A stretch of DNA of 44,944 bases from Streptomyces sp. McG3 (lineage in GTDB: Bacteria; Actinomycetota; Actinomycetes; Streptomycetales; Streptomycetaceae): NCBI RefSeq assembly GCF_018619185.1, contig NZ_JAAXYC010000029.1:1-44944 (forward strand). The letters are read 5' to 3'. The notes below the pieces were generated by a model. The model did no database searches, had not been told where the DNA came from, and saw only the letters and a list, made by a program, of their open reading frames with translations. Position 1 is the first letter of the stretch; every line of letters starts with the position of its first letter. Made by a program: the position numbers and the translations under genes. Positions 39,181 through 44,944 of the stretch are shown here, piece by piece.

Positions 39181-40365
39181 GTGAACACGTACGGCGCGCC
39201 ACGGCTCGGACGGTGGCAGCAGATCTGGCGGCTGGCGGCGGCCACCGCGGTGAGCGTGCCGATCTGGCTCTACATCGGAGTGCTGCTCCACGAGCAGGGC
39301 GCCGGACCGGGCTCCTGGTTCCGCGTCGGCGATCCGCTCGTGGCCCTCGGCTGCCTGACCGCCCTGCTGTGGCGCCGGCGATTCCCCCTCGCCGTCGCCA
39401 TGACGGTCGCGGTCGCCTCGACCGCGTCGACGCTCGCCACCGGCGCCGCCCTCCTGGCGCTGGGCTCGATCTCCACGCGCCGACGTCCGGTGGAGATCGG
39501 GGCCGTCGCCCTGGCCTATGTGGCCGCGTCACAGTTCGCGGGCGGGGTCTACCCGGTCCAGAACCCGCCCGGCATGCTCTGGTTGCAGCTCGCGTTGCCG
39601 GCCCTGACCGCGGGCATCGCGGCGGCCGTGGGCATGGCCATCGGCGCGCGGCGCGTCGAGGTGCGGTCCTTGCGGGACCGCGCGGAGAGCGCGGAACGGG
39701 AACAGACGGCACGAGCGACGCAGGCACGGGTCCTGGAGCGCAACCGGATCGCCCGCGAGATGCACGACGTGCTCGCGCACCGGATCTCCCTGGTCGCCAT
39801 GCAGGCCGGAGTGCTGGACCACCGCGGCGACCTCGGAGCCGAGGAGAGCCGTCTCCTGGTCCGCGGCATCGCCGAGGGCTCCCACCAGGCACTGGAAGAA
39901 CTGCGCGATGTCCTCGGTGTGCTCCGGGCCGACCCGGGCCACCCGGAACCACCGCAGCCCTCTCTCGACCGCATCCCCGACCTGGTGGCCGACGCCCGCG
40001 CGTCGGGACTGGACGTCACCCTCACCACCGAGGTGACGGGAACACCGGCCGACGTCGTGGGACGAACCTGCTACCGGGTCGTCCAGGAAGGGCTGACCAA
40101 CGCCGCCAAACACGCCCCGGGCGCGCCCGTCCGCATCGCACTCGAAGGCGCGTCGGGCGAGGGGCTCGGCGTCGACGTCCGCAACGCCCCGGCCACCACG
40201 AGCACCACGCAACGGCCACCCGCATCGGGATTCGGGCTGCTCGGCCTCACCGAAAGGGTCGGCCTGGCCGGCGGAACACTCCACCATCACCCCACGGCCG
40301 ACCACGGCTACGTCCTCAGCGCGCGGCTACCCTGGCCGAAACCCACCCACGAGAAGAGAGCATGA
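39181..40365 (+). CDS. Two-component sensor histidine kinase (NarL-type, HisKA_3)
   Basis: 394 residues. About four to five membrane segments in the first 180 residues with almost no extracellular loop, so the signal is probably sensed in or near the membrane. The dimerisation helix RNRIAREMHDVLAHRISLVA carries the phosphoaccepting His, and the ATPase has VVQEGLTNAAKHAPGA (N box) and GFGLLGLTERV (G box). The GTG at 39181 has no ribosome site; GACAATG seven bases upstream is a -10-like element, so the mRNA is probably leaderless. The response regulator gene starts directly after the stop. Confidence 0.92.
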   Translation: MNTYGAPRLGRWQQIWRLAAATAVSVPIWLYIGVLLHEQGAGPGSWFRVGDPLVALGCLTALLWRRRFPLAVAMTVAVASTASTLATGAALLALGSISTRRRPVEIGAVALAYVAASQFAGGVYPVQNPPGMLWLQLALPALTAGIAAAVGMAIGARRVEVRSLRDRAESAEREQTARATQARVLERNRIAREMHDVLAHRISLVAMQAGVLDHRGDLGAEESRLLVRGIAEGSHQALEELRDVLGVLRADPGHPEPPQPSLDRIPDLVADARASGLDVTLTTEVTGTPADVVGRTCYRVVQEGLTNAAKHAPGAPVRIALEGASGEGLGVDVRNAPATTSTTQRPPASGFGLLGLTERVGLAGGTLHHHPTADHGYVLSARLPWPKPTHEKRA

Positions 40366-41043
40366 GTGGACAGCGAACGGGAGCCGGTGCGTGTCGTCAT
40401 CGTCGACGACGACCAGTTGGTACGCATGGCGTTGCGGCTCGTCATCGACGGTGAACCGGATCTGACCGTCGTCGCGGAGGCGGCCGACGGGAACGCCGCG
40501 ATCACCGCGGTGGACGAGCAGCGGCCGGACGTCGTGCTGATGGACGTACGGATGCCCGGCCTCGACGGACTCGGCGCGACCCGGGTGCTCCTGGCCCGGC
40601 CGGCGCCGCCCCGGGTGCTCATGCTGACGACCTTCGACTCCGACGACCTGGTGCTCGGCGCCCTGCGGGCCGGAGCTCTCGGGTTCGTCCTCAAGGACAC
40701 CCCGCCGGTGCGGATCCTCGACGCCGTGCGGGCCGTGGCGGACGGCACCCCCGTGCTGTCGCCGGCCGCCACGGCACGGGTGATCGCCGCGGCCACCGGC
40801 CCGCAGTCCTCCCACGCCCGTGACGCGACCCGTCGGGCCGCGCGGGAACGGCTGTCCGCACTGACCGAACGGGAACACGAAACCGCTCGGGCCATCGCGG
40901 ACGGACTGGGAAACCCGGAGATCGCTCAGAGGCTGCACATCAGTGTCGCGACGGTCAAGGCGCACACCGGCAGCCTGTTCTCCAAGCTGGCGGTCCAGAA
41001 CCGGGTACAGATCGCGCTGCTGGTCCGCGACGCGGAGGAATGA
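40366..41043 (+). CDS. NarL/LuxR-type response regulator
   Basis: 225 residues. Receiver domain 8-125 with acidic pocket VIVDDDQ, phosphorylation site D60 in VVLMDVRMPGLDG, T in MLTTFDSDD and K in FVLKDTPP; LuxR-type helix-turn-helix at about 160-220 (LSALTEREHETARAIADGLG, NPEIAQRLHISVATVKAHTG). The GTG begins immediately after the kinase TGA, so the two are translated together. A terminator follows. Targets are unknown; the divergent peptidase gene is a candidate. Confidence 0.93.
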   Translation: MDSEREPVRVVIVDDDQLVRMALRLVIDGEPDLTVVAEAADGNAAITAVDEQRPDVVLMDVRMPGLDGLGATRVLLARPAPPRVLMLTTFDSDDLVLGALRAGALGFVLKDTPPVRILDAVRAVADGTPVLSPAATARVIAAATGPQSSHARDATRRAARERLSALTEREHETARAIADGLGNPEIAQRLHISVATVKAHTGSLFSKLAVQNRVQIALLVRDAEE

Positions 41044-41074
41044 CCCGGCGCCCGGAGGAAGCACGAACAACAAT

Positions 41075-41100
41075 GGCAAGGAGAGGGACCTCTCCTTGCC
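41075..41100 (+). terminator. Terminator of the two-component operon
   Basis: A perfect 12-bp inverted repeat (GGCAAGGAGAGG at 41075-41086, complement at 41089-41100) with 2 bp between, 31 bp past the regulator stop. It isolates rph from read-through. Confidence 0.85.
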
Positions 41101-41117
41101 GCTCTCAACTTATAGCT

Positions 41118-41147
41118 CACCGGGGGGCTTGCGGCAAGACCCCGGTG
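41118..41147. promoter_or_regulatory. Rifamycin-associated element (RAE) upstream of rph
   Basis: GGGGCTTGCGGCAAGACCC at 41124-41142 matches the published 19-bp RAE with one or two differences as I remember it. Here it is extended by outer arms CACCGGGG/CCCCGGTG to a 30-bp dyad. RAE is found upstream of rifamycin-resistance genes and mediates their induction. It lies just downstream of a TATAGC element and 218 bp before rph. Confidence 0.85.
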
Positions 41148-41360
41148 ACGGCGCAGAATCCTCGGGTCGATGCCACCACCAGCGGGAACGGTGGCACGAC
41201 GTGCGCCGACCGGCCGGGAGGATCCGCCGGTCCATTCGTCAGAGGGAAGAAAACCAGGGATGAGTACGTGCCCGACAAGAGGTTCGACAGAGGGCGAGGC
41301 GCCGGTGATCCGACCGGCTGCCGCAGCGCGACGGAAGACGACCGCCCCGGAGGTGTCGCG

Positions 41361-44009
41361 ATGACGGACCCGTACGTGTTGGACCTCAGCGAGGTCGACG
41401 AGACGCGTGTCGCGGCCGTCGGCGGCAAGGGCGCGCACCTGGGCGGACTGTCGCGGATCGAAGGCATCCGCGTGCCGGACGGCTTCTGCGTGACGACGGA
41501 CGCCTTCCGGCGGGCCATGGCGGACGTCCCGCCGATCGACGAGCGGCTCGATGAGCTGTCGCGGCTGGACCCGGAGGACCGGGAGGCGATCGGCACGCTC
41601 AGCGCACGGATTCGCCGCAGCATCGAAGAGACCGCCGTCCCGGGAGACATCGCGGCGGCGGTCTCTTCCTCGCTCGTCCGGTTCGGCGAGCAGGCCGCGT
41701 ACGCCGTCCGGTCCAGCGCGACGGCGGAGGACCTGCCGACAGCCTCGTTCGCCGGCCAGCAGGACACGTATCTGAACGTCCTGGGGCCGACCGCGGTCCT
41801 CCGGCACATCAGCCGGTGCTGGGCCTCGATGTTCACCGAGCGGGCCGTCATCTACCGACAGCGGAACGGCATCGACCACCGTACGGTCCACATGGCCGTG
41901 GTCGTGCAGCGGATGGTCTTCCCGCACGCGTCCGGCATCCTGTTCACGGCCGACCCCGTCACCGGCAACCGGAAGGCCGCCACCGTGGACGCCGGCTTCG
42001 GCCTCGGCGAGGCCCTGGTCTCCGGCCTGGTGAACCCGGACGTCTTCACGGTCCGGGACGGCGAAGTCGTCACCAAGGCCATCGCCGCCAAGGAGCGCGC
42101 CGTACACGCCCTGCCCGACGGTGGTACGCGGGAAGTGGCGGTCGACGCACGACAGCGGGAGCGGCCGGCGCTGACGGACGAGCAGGCCGTCCGCCTCGTG
42201 GGGCTCGGCCGCAGGATCGAAGCGCACTTCGGCCGCCCGCAGGACATCGAATGGTGCCTGGTCGACGACGGTTTCCGGATCGTGCAGAGCAGGCCGATCA
42301 CCACCCTCTTCCCGCTCCCCGTCATCGAGAACAGTGACGAGAGGAATGACGGGGAGAACACCGACGGGAACAGCGGGGGGAACCGCGTCTACGTCTCCGT
42401 CGGCCACCAGCAGATGATGACCGACCCCATGAAGCCCCTCGGGTACTCCATGTGGCAGCTGACGGCCATGGTGCCGATGCACGAGGCCGGCGGGCGGCTG
42501 TTCGTCGATGTCACCCCGCGCCTGGCATCGCCCACGAGCCGTGACAGCCTCCTGGACGTCATGGGGAAGGGCGATCCGCTGGTCAGGGATGCCCTGGAGA
42601 CCGTCCTCGAACGCGACGGCTTCGTTCCCTCGCTCCCGGACGCGGCTCCCGTCGGGCCGCCGTCCACCGGTGCGCCCGCCCCGATCGAGACCGATCCGGC
42701 CGTCGTCACCGAACTGATCGAACGGAGCCGGACGTCCGTCGCCGCCCTGGAACGTGACATCCGGACGAAGAGGGGTCCGGCGCTGTTCGACTTCCTGCAG
42801 GAGGCCTTCGAGGAGCACAAGCGCGTTCTGGCCGACCCGCTGAGCATGCGGGCGCTCATGGCGGGGATGGACGCCACCTGGTGGCTCAACGACAGGCTGC
42901 GGGAGTGGCTGGGTGAGAAGAACGTCGCCGACACGCTGACGCTGTCGGCCCCCGACAACATCACGTCGGAGATGGGACTGGCGCTGCTCGACGTCGCGGA
43001 CGTGATCCGCCCGCTGCCGGAGGTGCTGGCCTTCCTGCGGGACGCCGAGCACCTCCAGGACGCGACCTTCCTGGACGAGCTGGCGAAGACCGAGGGCGGT
43101 GCCGAGGCACGGGAGGCGATCGAGGCGTACCTCGACCGGTACGGCATGCGCTGCGTCGGCGAGATCGACATCACCAGGCCGCGATGGAGCGAGCGCCCCA
43201 CCACGCTCGTTCCCGTGATCCTCGACAACGTGAGGAACTTCGGGCCGGGCGCCGCCGAGCAGCGCTTCGAACAAGGCCGGCGGAAGGCCCGGCAGAAGGA
43301 ACAGGACGTGCTGTCACGCCTGCGGGCCCTGCCGGACGGGGACCGGAAGGCCGACGAGGCACAGCGGATGATCGACCGGGTCAGGACCTTCATCGGATAC
43401 CGGGAGTACCCGAAGTACGGCATCGTCAGCCGCTACTTCGTCTACAAGCGGGCCCTGCTGGCGGAGGCCGAGCGGCTCGTGCGGGACAGAGTGCTCACCG
43501 AGAAGGAGGACGCCTTCTACCTGACGTTCCAGGAACTCCACGAGGCCGTACGGTCCAACCGGGCGGACGAGCGGCTCATCCAGCGGCGCAAGGAGGCGTT
43601 CCGGTCCTACCAGGCGCTCACCCCGCCCCGGGTCCTGACGTCGGACGGCGAGGCCGTCACCGGCGCGTACCGGCGCGACGACGTGCCGGCCGGCGCGCTG
43701 ACCGGACTGCCGGTGTCCGCCGGGACCGTCGAGGGAAGAGCCCGCGTCATCCTCGACATGGCGGAGGCCGACCTCGAAGCGGGCGACATCCTGGTCACGA
43801 CCTTCACGGACCCCAGCTGGTCGCCGCTGTTCGTCGGGATCGCGGGCCTGGTGACGGAGGTCGGCGGCCTGATGACCCACGGCGCGGTGATCGCCCGGGA
43901 GTACGGCCTGCCCGCCGTCGTGGGCGTGGAGCGAGCCACCCGGCTGATCCGGGACGGGCAGCGGATCCGCGTCCACGGAACCGACGGATACGTGGAACTC
44001 CTGCCCTGA
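41361..44009 (+). CDS. rph: Rifampin phosphotransferase
   Basis: 882 residues. It transfers the beta-phosphate of ATP to the C21 hydroxyl of rifamycins, inactivating them. The order matches Rph: ATP-binding domain (1 to about 318; VAAVGGKGAHLGGLSRIEG, YAVRSSATAEDLPTASFAGQ, FTADPVTGNRKAATVDAGFG), rifamycin-binding domain (about 345-780), and swivelling His domain with H840 in GGLMTHGAVIAREYGLPAV. The linker after QSRPITTLFPLPVI is expanded by an Asp/Asn/Gly-rich stretch (about residues 326-340), which explains a length some 15 residues above the usual 865. The ATG at 41361 has GGAGGTGTCGCG upstream; the open frame before it covers the RAE and is not coding. Confidence 0.95.
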   Translation: MTDPYVLDLSEVDETRVAAVGGKGAHLGGLSRIEGIRVPDGFCVTTDAFRRAMADVPPIDERLDELSRLDPEDREAIGTLSARIRRSIEETAVPGDIAAAVSSSLVRFGEQAAYAVRSSATAEDLPTASFAGQQDTYLNVLGPTAVLRHISRCWASMFTERAVIYRQRNGIDHRTVHMAVVVQRMVFPHASGILFTADPVTGNRKAATVDAGFGLGEALVSGLVNPDVFTVRDGEVVTKAIAAKERAVHALPDGGTREVAVDARQRERPALTDEQAVRLVGLGRRIEAHFGRPQDIEWCLVDDGFRIVQSRPITTLFPLPVIENSDERNDGENTDGNSGGNRVYVSVGHQQMMTDPMKPLGYSMWQLTAMVPMHEAGGRLFVDVTPRLASPTSRDSLLDVMGKGDPLVRDALETVLERDGFVPSLPDAAPVGPPSTGAPAPIETDPAVVTELIERSRTSVAALERDIRTKRGPALFDFLQEAFEEHKRVLADPLSMRALMAGMDATWWLNDRLREWLGEKNVADTLTLSAPDNITSEMGLALLDVADVIRPLPEVLAFLRDAEHLQDATFLDELAKTEGGAEAREAIEAYLDRYGMRCVGEIDITRPRWSERPTTLVPVILDNVRNFGPGAAEQRFEQGRRKARQKEQDVLSRLRALPDGDRKADEAQRMIDRVRTFIGYREYPKYGIVSRYFVYKRALLAEAERLVRDRVLTEKEDAFYLTFQELHEAVRSNRADERLIQRRKEAFRSYQALTPPRVLTSDGEAVTGAYRRDDVPAGALTGLPVSAGTVEGRARVILDMAEADLEAGDILVTTFTDPSWSPLFVGIAGLVTEVGGLMTHGAVIAREYGLPAVVGVERATRLIRDGQRIRVHGTDGYVELLP

Positions 44010-44084
44010 CCGCCCGCACCGAGGCACCCCCGTCTCCAACGCCGTCCGCCCGTGACACGCCGCGCGTACCCGGCCCGGACCGCG

Positions 44085-44873
44085 TCAGACGGCAGACCAG
44101 CCGTCGTCCACGGGCAGGACTGCGCCGTTGACGAAGGAAGCCGCATCGGACGCGAGCCAGACGATGGCGGCGGCCTGTTCGTCCGCCGAGCCGATGCGGC
44201 CGATGTTCGCGCCGATGAGGCTCCTGAGAACGGACGGGCCGTGCGCGTCGGGGCTGCTGTCGACACCGATGCCGGTCGCGGTGGGGCCGGGCGCGATCAT
44301 GTTGGCCCGGATGCCCTGCCCGCGGTACATCACCGCCAGGTTCTTCACCAGCCCGGTGATCCCGTGTTTGGCGGCGGTGTACGCGGCCCCGGCGGCGGCT
44401 CCGCGCAGGCCGGCCTCGGAGCCGGTGAAGACCAGGCAGCCGGCGCCGGCGGTCAGCATGTGGGGGAGTACGGCACGGGTGAGGATGAAGGGAGCCGTGA
44501 GGTCGATGCGCAACACCCGGTCCCACTCGGCGTCGTCGGTCTCGTGCGCCGCCGACATGCGGTCCATGATTCCCGCGTTGTTGACCAGGACATCGACCCC
44601 GCCGAACTCCGCCACCGCGCGGGCCACCACGGAGTCCACCACCCGTTGCTCGGCCAGGTCCCCGACGGCCGCCAGGGCGATGCCCCCGGCGGCCGTGACC
44701 CTCCGTACGGTCTCCTCGGCGCCTTCCGCGTCGAGGTCGGCCGCGAGGACGCGGTCGCCCTGCGCGGCGAAGGCCAGAGCAGCGGCCCGGCCGATGCCGG
44801 ACGCGGCCCCGGTGACGATCACGCTCCGATGGGCGCGAGAGGCGATGTCCGGCTCGGATACGGGTGCGTTCAT
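44085..44873 (-). CDS. Short-chain dehydrogenase/reductase
   Basis: 262 residues, classical SDR. Cofactor motif VTGAASGIGRAAAL, acidic D in LAADLDAEG (NAD preference), VDVLVNNAGIMDRM, and active-site Ser in FTGSEAGLRG with Tyr and Lys in AAYTAAKHGITGL; PGPTATGIGV and FVNGAVLPVDDGWSAV complete the family pattern. The substrate is not identifiable. The ATG follows GGAAGGACC. Convergent with rph with 75 bp between; no obvious terminator there. Confidence 0.92.
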   Translation of the reverse strand: MNAPVSEPDIASRAHRSVIVTGAASGIGRAAALAFAAQGDRVLAADLDAEGAEETVRRVTAAGGIALAAVGDLAEQRVVDSVVARAVAEFGGVDVLVNNAGIMDRMSAAHETDDAEWDRVLRIDLTAPFILTRAVLPHMLTAGAGCLVFTGSEAGLRGAAAGAAYTAAKHGITGLVKNLAVMYRGQGIRANMIAPGPTATGIGVDSSPDAHGPSVLRSLIGANIGRIGSADEQAAAIVWLASDAASFVNGAVLPVDDGWSAV

Positions 44874-44944
44874 GGCGCGGTCCTTCCGACACTGCGAGGG
44901 CTGCGGGCTGAGGGCTGGTGAGTTCGGAGCTGGAGGTCGAGGGG

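Larger units (their letters stand above)
41044..41360. other. 317-bp region between the response regulator and rph
   Basis: No gene. It contains the terminator at 41075-41100, a TATAGC -10-like element at 41111-41116, the RAE dyad and a leader of about 215 bases before rph in which I see no further conserved structure. Confidence 0.7.

Noticed and set aside
40926..43274. Minus-strand open frame of 782 residues
   Set aside because: Antisense shadow of rph and the response regulator, created by high GC at codon position three.

Overview
The window is very GC-rich (about 72% by eye), with G/C-rich third codon positions, GGAGG-type ribosome binding sites, several probably leaderless genes, long GC stem terminators, a mycothiol-type DinB enzyme, an ECF42-type sigma factor and a rifamycin phosphotransferase with its RAE element. 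Together these indicate a Streptomyces or close relative, in an accessory, gene-by-gene regulated part of the chromosome rather than a core-operon region. I count 40 protein genes. I saw no rRNA, tRNA, CRISPR array, transposase or phage gene.

Layout. 0-2.2 kb: a YhfZ-like regulator followed by a PRD-domain gene whose 3' half is replaced by the C-terminal end of a carbon-nitrogen hydrolase; both genes carry the same operator-like sequence upstream. 1.8-6.3 kb: SRPBCC protein, small Cys4 protein, NAD(P)-binding oxidoreductase, a secreted GH30 glycosidase with a ricin-type lectin domain, and a divergent TetR. 6.3-10.6 kb: a membrane protein and LysR pair, then a MerR regulator divergent from a two-domain alpha/beta hydrolase, with a textbook 19-bp-spacer MerR promoter between them. 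10.6-13.9 kb: ohrA/ohrR peroxide pair and a TetR/MFS efflux pair, each with a clear palindromic operator. 14-17.4 kb: an orphan gene ending in a 15-bp minisatellite, a DinB/maleylpyruvate-isomerase-type enzyme, an RNA 2',3'-cyclic phosphodiesterase and an APH-family kinase. 17.4-19.2 kb: LysR and an XRE-cupin regulator.

19.4-25.3 kb is a secreted sugar-degradation and haem block: a soluble PQQ-type sugar dehydrogenase diverges from a GH6-FN3-CBM3 cellulase. The 476-bp region between them holds a near-consensus DasR site, two CebR-type palindromes and a further 22-bp palindrome. Next is an HtaA-domain haem-binding protein under an iron box. 25.3-27.9 kb is a compact three-gene operon: small protein, trans-polyprenyl diphosphate synthase, and an Lcp/MpaB-type (DUF2236) haem oxygenase that keeps the Lcp signature residues. 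I consider this the best candidate for a little-described pathway.

28-44.9 kb: ECF42 sigma factor with its YCII/DGPF partner gene and a candidate autoregulated promoter; alpha/beta hydrolase; MarR/DoxX pair; DUF998 protein; HAD-like protein; a 998-residue secreted PA14/beta-propeller/CBM/DUF1080 protein; DUF5701 protein; an S33 secreted peptidase divergent from a NarL-type two-component system; rifampin phosphotransferase with RAE; and an SDR. The recurring architecture is a regulator next to one or two target genes with the operator readable in the intergenic DNA, so many of the functional inferences rest on these operators.
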